Positions 17,996-27,105 of a DNA stretch of 64,000 bases are shown one piece after another. A program made the position numbers and the translations under genes. The stretch is taken from assembly GCF_047730065.1 (NCBI RefSeq), contig NZ_CP159829.1, positions 744,001 through 808,000 of the forward strand. The letters are read 5' to 3'. The first letter of the stretch is position 1. Each line of letters opens with the position of its first letter. The notes under the pieces were generated by a model. The model was not told the DNA's origin, searched no databases, and saw only the letters and a program-made list of their open reading frames with translations. The stretch is from Njordibacter sp028825405. Lineage in GTDB: Bacteria; Pseudomonadota; Gammaproteobacteria; Pseudomonadales; Balneatricaceae.

Positions 17996-18055
17996 CCTGA
18001 GGATTGCGCAAGTTATTTTAGAATTAAGACCTACTCACATTCGGCGAGCAATATT

Positions 18056-19312
18056 ATGGATAAATTAAGTATTACCGGTGGTAAACGCCTCGATGGAGAA
18101 ATTCGGATTGCGGGTGCAAAAAATGCTGCACTACCCATACTAGCGGCAACCCTGCTGGCTCAGGAACCGGTTACTATTCGTAACCTTCCTCACTTACATG
18201 ACGTCACTACCATGATCGAATTATTAGGTCGGATGGGGGTCTCTCTGCTGCTGGGAGATAAACTGAGTGTAGAGATTGATGCAACCACGCTAGACCACTG
18301 CATAGCCCCTTATGACTTAGTTAAAACCATGCGTGCTTCTATTCTTGTATTAGGCCCCTTGGTGGCGCGCTTTGGCGAAGCAGAAGTATCATTACCCGGT
18401 GGTTGTGCCATTGGTAGTCGACCTGTAGATCTACATATTCGTGGTTTAGAAGCCATGGGTGCAACCATTACGGTTGAAGAAGGTTATATTCGTGCCAAGG
18501 CAGACCGCCTGCACGGGGCACATATATTTTTCGATACGGTTACGGTAACAGGTACCGAAAATATCCTCATGGCAGCTACTTTGGCAGATGGTGAAACCAT
18601 TTTAGACAACGCTGCGCGTGAACCTGAAGTTGTAGATTTAGCAGAATGTTTGATTGCCATGGGTGCAAAAATTACTGGCCATGGCACAGGTACTATACGC
18701 ATACAAGGAGTTGAAAAACTTCACGGTTGTCATTACGACGTCTTACCAGACAGGATAGAGACAGGCACTTATTTAGTCGCCGCTGCAGTGACCGGTGGAC
18801 GCATTAAAGTTAAAGATACACGACCTGACATTATGGAAGCAGTGCTTGCTAAATTGGAAGAAGCGGGGGCAGAAATTACTATTGGTGAAGACTGGATTAG
18901 CTTAGATATGCACGGCAAACGACCGACAGCGGTTAATTTAAAAACTGCACCATACCCCGCTTTTCCTACAGATATGCAAGCTCAGTTTTCGGCCCTTAAC
19001 GCCATTGCAATCGGCAGTGGACGGATTACTGAAACTATTTTTGAAAATCGCTTTATGCACATCGACGAAATGGCTCGCATGGGTGCGCAAGTGGTCGTCG
19101 AAGGCAACACTGTAATCCAACAAGGTATTGAAAGGCTGAAGGCAGCGCCGGTCATGGCGACAGACCTCCGAGCTTCTGCAAGTCTTGTGATTGCGGCCCT
19201 AGTGGCAGATGGCGAAACTATTATTGATCGAATTTATCATATTGATCGTGGCTATGATTGCATTGAAGAAAAAATGGGCGCTTTAGGCGCTATTATCAAG
19301 CGCGTTGCCTAA
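18056..19312 (+). CDS. murA: UDP-N-acetylglucosamine 1-carboxyvinyltransferase MurA
   Basis: This 418-residue enolpyruvyl transferase catalyses the first committed step of peptidoglycan synthesis, PEP transfer to UDP-GlcNAc. It is a two-domain inside-out barrel. The N-terminal KNAALP motif holds the catalytic Lys, and the mobile loop PGGCAIGSRP holds the fosfomycin-target cysteine (Cys117). Length matches E. coli MurA. It is followed 15 nt later by hisG, the Pseudomonas-type order. Confidence 0.97.
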   Translation: MDKLSITGGKRLDGEIRIAGAKNAALPILAATLLAQEPVTIRNLPHLHDVTTMIELLGRMGVSLLLGDKLSVEIDATTLDHCIAPYDLVKTMRASILVLGPLVARFGEAEVSLPGGCAIGSRPVDLHIRGLEAMGATITVEEGYIRAKADRLHGAHIFFDTVTVTGTENILMAATLADGETILDNAAREPEVVDLAECLIAMGAKITGHGTGTIRIQGVEKLHGCHYDVLPDRIETGTYLVAAAVTGGRIKVKDTRPDIMEAVLAKLEEAGAEITIGEDWISLDMHGKRPTAVNLKTAPYPAFPTDMQAQFSALNAIAIGSGRITETIFENRFMHIDEMARMGAQVVVEGNTVIQQGIERLKAAPVMATDLRASASLVIAALVADGETIIDRIYHIDRGYDCIEEKMGALGAIIKRVA

Positions 19313-19327
19313 CTGGAAAATATCACC

Positions 19328-19972
19328 ATGCCCAACAGTCTGACCATTGCATTGTCTAAAGGTCGCATTTTAAAGGAAACTTTGCCACTTTTTGCCAGTG
19401 CAGGCATCGAACCTCTGGAAGATGTATACACCAGTCGTAAATTAGTCTTTGAAACCACTCAGCCTGGAGTAAGATTTCTAGTCATTCGTGCGACAGATGT
19501 CCCTACCTATGTGTCCTACGGCGCTGCAGATATGGGTGTAGCAGGCAAGGATGTATTATTAGAACATGGTGGTAATGGCTTGTATGAGCCGTTAGACCTC
19601 CAAATTTCCAAGTGTCGACTCATGACTTGTGCCCCTATTGGCGCTGCACCGGCGGGCAGACGTCTAAGAGTCGCCTCCAAGTTTGTCAACATAACCAAGG
19701 CCTATTTTGCTGAGCAAGGGCAACAAGTAGATATTATCAAGCTCTACGGGGCTATGGAGCTAGCGCCTCTTTTAGGCTTGGCAGATCAAATTGTAGATAT
19801 TGTTGACACGGGTAATACCCTCAAGGCTAATGGCTTAGAGCCATTGGAAGAAATTGCCGTCATTAGCAGCAGGCTAGTGGTCAGCCAAGCGTCTATGAAG
19901 CTCAAACATGGCCGCATAGGCCCCCTTATTGAACAGTTATCTGCGGCGGTTAACGCCCTTCAGGGACATTAA
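19328..19972 (+). CDS. hisG: ATP phosphoribosyltransferase catalytic subunit HisG (short form)
   Basis: This 214-residue enzyme condenses ATP and PRPP, the first step of histidine synthesis. It has the substrate-binding regions (ALSKGRILKE; YGAADMGVAGKDVL) and the PRPP loop IVDIVDTGNTLKANGL. It lacks the C-terminal regulatory domain, so it is the short HisG_S form, which by family knowledge needs HisZ. No hisZ is in the window. Confidence 0.96.
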   Translation: MPNSLTIALSKGRILKETLPLFASAGIEPLEDVYTSRKLVFETTQPGVRFLVIRATDVPTYVSYGAADMGVAGKDVLLEHGGNGLYEPLDLQISKCRLMTCAPIGAAPAGRRLRVASKFVNITKAYFAEQGQQVDIIKLYGAMELAPLLGLADQIVDIVDTGNTLKANGLEPLEEIAVISSRLVVSQASMKLKHGRIGPLIEQLSAAVNALQGH

Positions 19973-19973
19973 A

Positions 19974-21281
19974 ATGCAATGGCTTAAAGTCAACCGGCTT
20001 GATACTCAACAGGCCAATTTTGAGGCTCAGTTGAGTCAATTACTGGGTTGGGAAAGTGTTTCTGATCAACGTGTACAAAAAACTGTAGCGGACATTATAG
20101 AACGTGTAAAATTGCAAGGTGATACGGCCTTGTTGCAATTGACCAATCAGTTAGACCGCACACCATTTAAAACGGCGTCAGAACTTGAAATCCCCCAGCA
20201 AAAGCTTGACCAAGCGTTGGCAGATATTAGTCATCAAGAACGAGATGCATTACAAACTGCAGCCGCTCGAATCCGCGCTTACCACCAACACCAAAGACAA
20301 GATTCATGGAGCTATGTTGAAGCTGACGGCACTTTGCTTGGTCAGCAAATAACAGCGATGGATCGGGTGGGAATATATGTGCCAGGTGGGAAGGCAAGTT
20401 ACCCTTCATCGGTTTTAATGAACGCTATTCCTGCCAAGGTCGCTGGAGTGAAGGAAATCATCATGACGGTGCCTTTGCCTAATGGCAAAGTCAATCCGTT
20501 AGTCCTGGCTGCAGCAGCCATCGCTGGGGTAGATCGTGTTTTTGCTATTGGCGGAGCCCAAGCGATAGCAGCCCTCGCTTATGGTACCCCAATGGTGCCA
20601 AAAGTAGACAAAATTGTGGGTCCAGGAAATATTTATGTAGCAACGGCCAAGCGCGCCGTGTTTGGTGCGTGTGGCATTGACATGATAGCGGGGCCGTCAG
20701 AAATTTTAATTATTTGTGATGGCCATACTAACCCAGACTGGGTCGCTATGGACTTGTTCTCTCAAGCTGAACACGATGAGCAAGCTCAATCTATTTTGTT
20801 GTGCCCAGACAAAGACTATTTGGATCAGGTGGAAGCCAGCTTTAAAGCCCTGCTGCCAACCTTGGAGCGCAGCAGTATTATCAAGACATCAATTGAAAAT
20901 CGTGGGGCTCTTATTCAGGTTGCCAATATGCAAGAAGCGATCGACATTACTAATCGCATTGCCCCTGAACACCTAGAATTATCAGTAGCAGATCCTGAAG
21001 CTATGTTGCCTGAAATCCGTCATGCGGGGGCTATTTTTATGGGCCGTCATACAGCGGAGTCCTTGGGCGATTATTGCGCTGGGCCAAACCACGTGCTGCC
21101 CACTTCAGGTACGGCTCGTTTCTCATCTCCTTTAGGTGTTTATGATTTCCAAAAACGCTCGTCGTTGATTATGTTCTCAGAGCAAGGGGCGAGTGAAATG
21201 GGGAAAGTAGCCTCAGTATTGGCACGTGGTGAAAGCCTAACAGCCCATGCCAGATCTGCTGAATACCGCATCCTTGACTAA
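19974..21281 (+). CDS. hisD: Histidinol dehydrogenase HisD
   Basis: This 435-residue zinc enzyme oxidises histidinol to histidine in two NAD-dependent steps. It carries family motifs (DRVGIYVPGGKASYPSS; AGPSEILII; APEHLEL; HTAESLGDYCAGPNHVLPT). The start ATG 19974 lies 1 nt after hisG, with AGGGA just upstream; the frame further upstream is inside hisG. hisC, which follows hisD in Pseudomonas, is not present; the next gene is convergent cmoB. Confidence 0.97.
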   Translation: MQWLKVNRLDTQQANFEAQLSQLLGWESVSDQRVQKTVADIIERVKLQGDTALLQLTNQLDRTPFKTASELEIPQQKLDQALADISHQERDALQTAAARIRAYHQHQRQDSWSYVEADGTLLGQQITAMDRVGIYVPGGKASYPSSVLMNAIPAKVAGVKEIIMTVPLPNGKVNPLVLAAAAIAGVDRVFAIGGAQAIAALAYGTPMVPKVDKIVGPGNIYVATAKRAVFGACGIDMIAGPSEILIICDGHTNPDWVAMDLFSQAEHDEQAQSILLCPDKDYLDQVEASFKALLPTLERSSIIKTSIENRGALIQVANMQEAIDITNRIAPEHLELSVADPEAMLPEIRHAGAIFMGRHTAESLGDYCAGPNHVLPTSGTARFSSPLGVYDFQKRSSLIMFSEQGASEMGKVASVLARGESLTAHARSAEYRILD

Positions 21282-21310
21282 GCTTTAAGATGGCGTTGTT
21301 GGCCGCTAAT

Positions 21311-22282
21311 TTAGCGTATGGTGGCCACCAAGGTCGCTCTCAACGGCGCAGGGTGCCCTTCTATTGAGCGACTGGGATCGTTTGGATCAAGAAAATCAGC
21401 AAGGGAGTGAAACGTCATCCACTCTGTGGCTCTTTGCTCTGCAGTGGTGGTTTGACTAACATCGACTGTGCGTACATTTTCTAAACCGACCTTACGCAGC
21501 ATGTTCTCTAAAGCCTCAGTGCTGGGCAAAAACCACACGTTGGCCATTTTTGCATAACGCTCTGGAGGCACAAGGATAGTATTGATGTCCCCTGGTACGA
21601 CTAAAGTTTCCAGTACCAATTCTCCACCTGGGCGCAAATAAGACATGAGTTCTTGAATATGGTCGATGGGTGAACGTCGGTGGTAAAGTACACCTAAACA
21701 AAATACCGTATCAAAACAGCCAAAAGCAGGCAGGTGCTCGCTGCGCAGTGGCAATAAATAAGCCCCATTGGCAGGCAGTAATCGTTGTGCGGCATGGAAT
21801 TGATAAAGGAAGATGCGGGTGGGATCAATGCCTAGTGCAAGACTCGCTCCAGCACCCAACATGCGGAATAAAAAGTAGCCATTACCAGTGCCTATATCAA
21901 GCACTTGCCGGCCCTCTAGGGGGCTAATGTGGGGTTCAATGCGCTGCCACTTCCAATCTGAATGCCATTCTGTTTGTATTTCAACGCCTAACAAATTCCA
22001 AGGACCTTTGCGCCAGGGCATGAAAGCTTTAAGGTGTTGCTTGTACTCCATCGAGTCCAACCCTAGATGTTCAGGTTTAACAATACAAACACTGTCATCT
22101 GTGAAGCTATAGTCGGCACACTCTATTTGGGGCATGGACTCAAGGGCACGATCCCATTCTATGGATCGGCCATGGTTTTTGAGTTCGTAATGCTGCTGCA
22201 AAACGTGTCTTAGTTGTGGATGAAACTGCTCTAGGTTGGAGTTTTTTGTGAATTCAAAAAAAACCTCTAAATTTATGCCCAT
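21311..22282 (-). CDS. cmoB: tRNA U34 carboxymethyltransferase CmoB
   Basis: This is a SAM-fold enzyme with the CmoB core (MPWRKGPW, TEWHSDWKW, VLDIGTGNGYF, GIDPTRIFLYQF, LYHRRSPIDH). It transfers the carboxymethyl group from carboxy-SAM to 5-hydroxyuridine-34 of tRNA, giving cmo5U. ATG 22282 (MGINLEVF) gives 323 residues, the E. coli length; an in-frame GTG at 22300 is possible. It follows cmoA, which makes the carboxy-SAM cofactor. Confidence 0.95.
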   Translation of the reverse strand: MGINLEVFFEFTKNSNLEQFHPQLRHVLQQHYELKNHGRSIEWDRALESMPQIECADYSFTDDSVCIVKPEHLGLDSMEYKQHLKAFMPWRKGPWNLLGVEIQTEWHSDWKWQRIEPHISPLEGRQVLDIGTGNGYFLFRMLGAGASLALGIDPTRIFLYQFHAAQRLLPANGAYLLPLRSEHLPAFGCFDTVFCLGVLYHRRSPIDHIQELMSYLRPGGELVLETLVVPGDINTILVPPERYAKMANVWFLPSTEALENMLRKVGLENVRTVDVSQTTTAEQRATEWMTFHSLADFLDPNDPSRSIEGHPAPLRATLVATIR

Positions 22283-22335
22283 GTTGGTCTCGCAGGTCAC
22301 GTTTCAGTGAAATAATTCAAGCACCCGATCCGACC

Positions 22336-23079
22336 TTACTTGAAAGCGAGTAAGGCACAAAAGTTAAAACATTGCATGCAGGTCTCAACTCGGCTAAAGC
22401 CTGCGTCAAGTAAGCGTTGTCGGTGTTGTTCTAACGTATTGGGTACCAAAACATTTTCTAAGGCAGCCCGCTTCTGAGCGATTTCAAGATCACTATAGCC
22501 TTGGTAACGCTTAAAGTCGTGGTATAAGTCCACTTGTAAGTCCTGTTGTTGTGGGTCATCAAAGCAGACCTTTTCAGCCAGTAGTAAAACGCCACCTGGG
22601 CGCATGCCATCAGCGATATTTTTAAGAATACTCGGTCTTTCAATATCGGCAATAAATTGTAGTGTAAAGTTGAGGATAACCATAGATGCATTTTCTATGA
22701 CCGTATCTTGTAAATTTTGTTGGCAAATTTCATAGCTGGCTTGGCTATGATCTCGAGCCATATTATGTCGACACCGACTGACCATAGCAGCAGAGTTATC
22801 TACCCCAACGATGTGAGCATCGGCGGGTAGGTTTTGGCGTAAACGCAAGGTCATAGTGCCAAGAGAGCAGCCCAAGTCATAGCATTGACTATGGGGTTGG
22901 CCATATCGGGCTGCAAGTAAACCGATGACATCCAATAAAAAATTATATCCTGGCACTGACCGCTGAATCATATTCTCGAATACGTCAGCGACCTGAGCAT
23001 TAAACTCAAATGGTACTGGCGTTGCAAGGGGTTGTGCAAAGATCATGTCTTGCTCAGGTGGTGGGGTAGAATGAGTCAT
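22336..23079 (-). CDS. cmoA: Carboxy-SAM synthase CmoA
   Basis: This 247-residue SAM-fold enzyme converts SAM and prephenate to carboxy-SAM. It shows the CmoA sequence pattern: MIQRSVPGYN, YDLGCSLGTMTLRLR, VGVDNSAAMVSRC, LNFTLQFI. It sits 10 nt after degS and 53 nt before cmoB, so degS-cmoA-cmoB are probably one transcript. Confidence 0.95.
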   Translation of the reverse strand: MTHSTPPPEQDMIFAQPLATPVPFEFNAQVADVFENMIQRSVPGYNFLLDVIGLLAARYGQPHSQCYDLGCSLGTMTLRLRQNLPADAHIVGVDNSAAMVSRCRHNMARDHSQASYEICQQNLQDTVIENASMVILNFTLQFIADIERPSILKNIADGMRPGGVLLLAEKVCFDDPQQQDLQVDLYHDFKRYQGYSDLEIAQKRAALENVLVPNTLEQHRQRLLDAGFSRVETCMQCFNFCALLAFK

Positions 23080-23089
23080 AATAAGTCAC

Positions 23090-24238
23090 TTACTGAGCAG
23101 ATGGGCGGGTACCAAGGATAGCCGTGATTGTGGCAGATTGATTGTCACGTCGATAAGTGACTTTGAGCTTGCTGCCAGGCTTTAGTTGAGTCACGTAGTT
23201 TAAAGATTCATTCCAATCTTCAATAAGATTATCATCAAAATGGGTAATTAAATCGCCAGGTTGCAAGCCTGCTAAATGGGCTGGGCTATTGGCATAAACA
23301 CCCGATAACATGATGCCAGTGTCTTGGTTCAAAGCAAACACATTTTGGCTATATTGACGTTTAAATACGTTGAAATCAATACCTAACCAGCCTCGGACAA
23401 CTTGCCCTTGAGTGACAATACTACGCAAGACTTCAGAAGCAATATTAATGGGTATAGCCAAACCAATGCCTTGGCTCCTTGAGCTTGTGGATGAGTTATA
23501 AAAGTGCGCAGTATTGATGCCTACCAGCTCTCCTTGCGCGTTAATCAAGGCGCCACCTGAATTACCCGAGTTAATAGCCGCATCGGTTTGAATGAAACTT
23601 TCGAAGGTATTGAGGCCTAATCGATTGCGTTCTTTACCACTGATAATGCCCATTGACACCGATTGGCCCAGACCGTGGGGGTTGCCAATGGCAAATACTA
23701 GATCGCCTACACGAGAATCTAAATCAGCAGGCACCTTGGCTGGGGTTAAGTTAACAAGTTCAATCTTGATGACGGCCAAGTCGGTGGCCGGGTCAGTGCC
23801 GACTAAAGTGGCGGCTGCAGATCGACCATCAGCTAAACCCACTAAAATTCGCTTAGAGTTTTCAATGACGTGATTGTTAGTAATAATGTGCCCTTCAGCA
23901 CTGGCGATGACCCCTGAACCCAAATGCACCTCGTTAGTGTCGGCATCAATTAATTGGCCCTCTAATAAGTTGGCATAGTGAGGGTCTTTTAATAAGGCAA
24001 TACTGGTCGCGGGCATTGAAATCTGGCTGTATATGCGCACCACTGAGTCCATGCTGTGTTCAAGTACATCGGCATAGCTAGGTTCTAGCGTTTTTTGGGT
24101 ACTGAACCCAGTTGTGGACCACAAAGGAATACCTGTGGTTTTTGTAAACCACTGGGGGGCGACGAACATAAGAGCGATGGCCAGAAGCACGCCCGATAGG
24201 GCGAAGGGTAACAAATATTTGATAAACGAACGGGTCAT
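23090..24238 (-). CDS. degS: Membrane-anchored periplasmic serine protease DegS (AlgW-type)
   Basis: This 382-residue HtrA-family protease has an N-terminal membrane anchor (about residues 8-28) and a trypsin-like domain with triad His123 (TNNHV), Asp153 (ATDLAV) and Ser227 (GNSGGA). A single PDZ domain follows (about 285-375). One PDZ plus an uncleaved anchor points to DegS/AlgW, the site-1 protease that starts sigma-E (AlgU) release after sensing misfolded porins. The position after the murA-his genes matches algW of Pseudomonas. Confidence 0.93.
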   Translation of the reverse strand: MTRSFIKYLLPFALSGVLLAIALMFVAPQWFTKTTGIPLWSTTGFSTQKTLEPSYADVLEHSMDSVVRIYSQISMPATSIALLKDPHYANLLEGQLIDADTNEVHLGSGVIASAEGHIITNNHVIENSKRILVGLADGRSAAATLVGTDPATDLAVIKIELVNLTPAKVPADLDSRVGDLVFAIGNPHGLGQSVSMGIISGKERNRLGLNTFESFIQTDAAINSGNSGGALINAQGELVGINTAHFYNSSTSSRSQGIGLAIPINIASEVLRSIVTQGQVVRGWLGIDFNVFKRQYSQNVFALNQDTGIMLSGVYANSPAHLAGLQPGDLITHFDDNLIEDWNESLNYVTQLKPGSKLKVTYRRDNQSATITAILGTRPSAQ

Positions 24239-24616
24239 ATCATTATAGAATCGCTAATGGCTTAATAAAGGTTGTTAATGAGTGTTTGTCATGCACCTAC
24301 GTAGTTTAAACTTTGGTGCAGTTAAAGGCAAAAAACACCTGAGCTGTTTGTATATAAAGTTGAGGTGATTATAGAAGCCAGTGATGGGTGGCTGGGGCTG
24401 TGGTTAGTGATGCTTTGTTTAAGCAGCTTTTGAATTATGGCTTATGGCTTAAGGTAGTAGCTCTAAGCGCATGGGCTCAGGCTTGAGCGGGTAGGCGTGG
24501 CTATATTTTCAAAACCTTCAAAACCTTCAAAACCTTCAAAACCTTTATCGAACCTCAAAAGCCTAAAAAATCCACCTAAAAGTCTCTCTAGCCTCCATGG
24601 CACTGCACCTAAGTGC
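24239..24616. other. Intergenic region between zapG and degS
   Basis: This 378-bp gap between two leftward genes contains a fourfold 9-bp repeat and low-complexity sequence (TATGGCTTA/TGGCTTAAGG motifs near 24440). I found no convincing gene or terminator. It should hold the degS promoter, but no clear -35/-10 pair was identified. Confidence 0.45.
24511..24546 (+). repeat. 9-bp tandem repeat AAAACCTTC, four copies
   Basis: Three exact copies of AAAACCTTC start at 24511, 24520 and 24529, and a fourth with a terminal T starts at 24538. Related CTCAAAAGCCT-type sequence follows. It lies between zapG and degS. Copy number may be variable by replication slippage. Confidence 0.9.
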
Positions 24617-25117
24617 TCAGGTTTTAGCGGTGGGGGTCACAGGAATGTCATAGGCTGATGGGGCAGTCGCCTCTTGCTTAGGTTTGAGGCCGTAGCGCTC
24701 GTCTAAAGTGCCATGTTCTTTAGTGCTGCTGCTCGGCGCATAGTCCATGGGAGGACGAATAGTCGGTGCAGGCTCAGCTTGGTGTTCTATAGTGCTCTCT
24801 TTTGGCCCTGCAATGGTTTCTAAGCTGCTCACAGTGTCTGGGTCATCACATAAGCTTTGGGCCCCTTTGGCCAACTGCTCATGCACATTGCGGTAGCTAT
24901 CAGTGAGTTGGTTGACGGCGGCAGCCGTGTCTGCAAAATGCAGATTAACCTGCTCTTTGTATTCGGCCATTTCGGTATGGGCCGTTTGCAGTTCCTTGCT
25001 AAGTTGGTTTTGACGCTTGAGGTCGCTATTATTATTGCGCCCGAATAAAAATCCAATGCCAAAGCCAAGCAGAGTGATGACTAACCAAAAAAACCAATCG
25101 TTGCTGAGTAAATCCAC
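24617..25117 (-). CDS. zapG: Z-ring-associated protein ZapG (YhcB, DUF1043)
   Basis: This 166-residue protein has an N-terminal transmembrane helix (WLVITLLGFGIGFLFG), a coiled-coil region and the DUF1043 signature (HFADTAAAVNQLTDSYRNV near residues 60-80). A Pro/Ser/Thr-rich C-terminal tail follows. YhcB/ZapG links envelope synthesis with division in enterobacteria. The start is GTG 25117 with AAGGAG upstream. It is divergent from zapE, as in E. coli. Confidence 0.88.
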   Translation of the reverse strand: MDLLSNDWFFWLVITLLGFGIGFLFGRNNNSDLKRQNQLSKELQTAHTEMAEYKEQVNLHFADTAAAVNQLTDSYRNVHEQLAKGAQSLCDDPDTVSSLETIAGPKESTIEHQAEPAPTIRPPMDYAPSSSTKEHGTLDERYGLKPKQEATAPSAYDIPVTPTAKT

Positions 25118-25158
25118 CAGCAGCTCCTTTCAATAAAATGTCTTGCAGGATAGTATTG

Positions 25159-25177
25159 TAATGGAATTCGTCCATTA
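25159..25177. promoter_or_regulatory. Inverted repeat in the zapG/zapE divergent region
   Basis: TAATGGA-ATTCG-TCCATTA is a perfect 7-bp inverted repeat with a 5-nt centre, placed between the divergent starts. It could be an operator; no regulator can be named. Confidence 0.35.
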
Positions 25178-25240
25178 GTACATCTCAGATATTACCTAAC
25201 GCATTCATTTATTAACCCTATTTACTATTTTGACTGATAT

Positions 25241-26407
25241 ATGGCCTCACCTATCGAGCAGTATCGTAACGACCAGCAACAATTACACTTTTCTGCAGAC
25301 ATTGCGCAGGCCAATGCTATTGAGCATTTACAGAGACTTTATCTTGAATTATGCGCACTTGATGATGTTCAAACCCAACCTAGATCGTTATCACAGCGAA
25401 TAGGGGCTTGGGCTGGCGGCCACTCTAAGCAGCAATTAGCCACTAGAGGTTTGTATTTTTGGGGCGGGGTTGGGCGTGGTAAAACCTACCTCATGGATGT
25501 GTTTTACCAGTGCTTGCCTTTTGAGAACAAAAAGCGCTCGCACTTTCACCGTTTTATGCGCCATGTTCATCACCGTTTATCATTTCATAAAGGCATAAAG
25601 AATCCGCTAAAGATGGTAGCTCAGGAATTAGCTGATGAGGCTATGGTTATTTGTTTTGATGAGTTTTTTGTGACTGACATTACCGATGCTATGATCTTAG
25701 CGCACTTACTAGAAAACCTATTTCAAATGGGCGTGGTGCTGGTGGCTACGTCTAATATAGAACCCCAAGGCTTGTATGAAAATGGCCTACAAAGACAGCG
25801 TTTTTTACCTGCTATTGCTCTATTAGAAAAGCATACGGAGGTCATCAATGTAGATGGTGGGGTTGATTACCGTTTGCGAACATTGTCTCAAGCAGAGCTG
25901 TATCACTGGCCCCTCGATGCCGAGGCAGATATAAGTTTGGCATCGAGCTTTTCAGCTTTAGCACCATTGCAATCTCCTTTGCAATTGCCTTTGCAAGCGC
26001 CGCTGGAAATTGGAATCAGTGGCACAGGCGGGGGTGTCATCAATATCAATGGGCGGGCGTTCACCTATATTAGGCTGTGTGATGATATTATCTGGTTCAG
26101 TTTTGATCAGTTATGTGTGCAACCTCGGTCGCAAAATGATTATCTAGAATTGGCATATGAATTTCATGGCCTAATCATTAGTGATGTGCCTTGCTTAAAA
26201 GCAGGTATGGAAGATCAGGCGCGGCGCTTTGTCAACTTAGTGGATGTTTGTTATGACGCCAATCTAAAACTCATCATGTCTGCAGAGGTGCCCCTGTTAG
26301 AGCTTTATGCGGGGGGGCAATTAGATTTCGTATTCCGCCGAACGTTAAGCCGATTGCAGGAGATGCAGTCTCATGAGTACCTAGCGCGGGGCCATGTGTC
26401 AGGGTAA
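25241..26407 (+). CDS. zapE: Cell division ATPase ZapE (AFG1-like)
   Basis: This 388-residue AFG1-like AAA ATPase has Walker A GGVGRGKT (residues 75-82), Walker B VICFDEF and a sensor region VATSNI. E. coli ZapE binds and destabilises FtsZ polymers under stress or low oxygen. The region at about residues 225-260 contains a Leu/Gln/Pro-rich stretch with repeated LQxPL units (SPLQLPLQAPLE), an insertion-like segment. Pseudomonas has the orthologue in the same neighbourhood, upstream of rplM. Confidence 0.93.
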   Translation: MASPIEQYRNDQQQLHFSADIAQANAIEHLQRLYLELCALDDVQTQPRSLSQRIGAWAGGHSKQQLATRGLYFWGGVGRGKTYLMDVFYQCLPFENKKRSHFHRFMRHVHHRLSFHKGIKNPLKMVAQELADEAMVICFDEFFVTDITDAMILAHLLENLFQMGVVLVATSNIEPQGLYENGLQRQRFLPAIALLEKHTEVINVDGGVDYRLRTLSQAELYHWPLDAEADISLASSFSALAPLQSPLQLPLQAPLEIGISGTGGGVININGRAFTYIRLCDDIIWFSFDQLCVQPRSQNDYLELAYEFHGLIISDVPCLKAGMEDQARRFVNLVDVCYDANLKLIMSAEVPLLELYAGGQLDFVFRRTLSRLQEMQSHEYLARGHVSG

Positions 26408-26450
26408 AAGTTTGAAAGGATACTTAGACTAAAAACATTTGCTTTAACAC

Positions 26451-26480
26451 TTAACAAAGCACTTGTTTATCCTGTATAAT
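26451..26480 (+). promoter_or_regulatory. Sigma-70 promoter of the rplM-rpsI operon
   Basis: TTAACA (26451-26456), an 18-nt spacer and a perfect TATAAT (26475-26480) predict a start near 26487. That leaves a leader of about 180 nt before rplM. In E. coli the rplM leader mediates autoregulation by L13; this leader is long enough, but no specific structure was proven. Confidence 0.75.
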
Positions 26481-26666
26481 CTCGCCTCGCAGTTTCTGTG
26501 TTGGCTCTGGGTGCGTGGCTTTTTCTAGCTTAGCTAAAGAGTTGTTAGGGGCATAGACTGCTAGGCACGTTATTGGCCGCTCTAATGAAGGTTGTTTTAA
26601 GGCAGCGCAATAACTCAATAATTATAGGTAGGCTTAATAAACTGGGCCGTTAAATAGGTTATTCAC

Positions 26667-27095
26667 ATGAAAACCGTAAGTACTAAACCAGCTGACGTGA
26701 CCCGTGACTGGTATGTTGTCGACGCTGAAGGTAAAACTTTGGGTCGTATGGCAACTGAAATCGCTCGCCGCCTGCGTGGTAAGCATAAGCCAGAATACAC
26801 TCCTCACGTTGATACAGGTGATTACATCATCGTTGTTAACGCCGAAAAGGTCCGTGTAACTGGCAATAAAGCAAAAGACAAAATGTACTATCGTCACACA
26901 GGATATCCTGGTGGCTTGCGTTCTATGTCATTCGAAAAGATGGTTGATCACGCTCCTGAGCGCACCGTTGAATTCGCTGTTAAAGGTATGTTGCCAAAAG
27001 GCCCACTGGGCCGCGCTATGTACGCCAAGCTTAAAGTGTATGCTGGTACTGAGCATCCACATCAAGCGCAACAACCACAAGCATTGACCCTGTAA
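26667..27095 (+). CDS. rplM: 50S ribosomal protein L13
   Basis: This 142-residue L13 has the standard start (MKTVSTKPADVTRDWYVVD), a GRMATEIARRLRGK segment, YRHTGYPGG, and the C-terminal KLKVYAGTEHPH. It is an early assembly protein of the 50S subunit. It is the first gene of rplM-rpsI, with a 10-nt gap before rpsI. Confidence 0.99.
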   Translation: MKTVSTKPADVTRDWYVVDAEGKTLGRMATEIARRLRGKHKPEYTPHVDTGDYIIVVNAEKVRVTGNKAKDKMYYRHTGYPGGLRSMSFEKMVDHAPERTVEFAVKGMLPKGPLGRAMYAKLKVYAGTEHPHQAQQPQALTL

Positions 27096-27105
27096 GGAGA
27101 CGATC

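Noticed and set aside
24493..24652. Rightward frame through the 9-bp repeats giving SKP-repeat peptides
   Set aside because: No good start codon; it runs antisense into the 3' end of zapG; the apparent peptide repeat is a by-product of the 9-bp DNA repeat.
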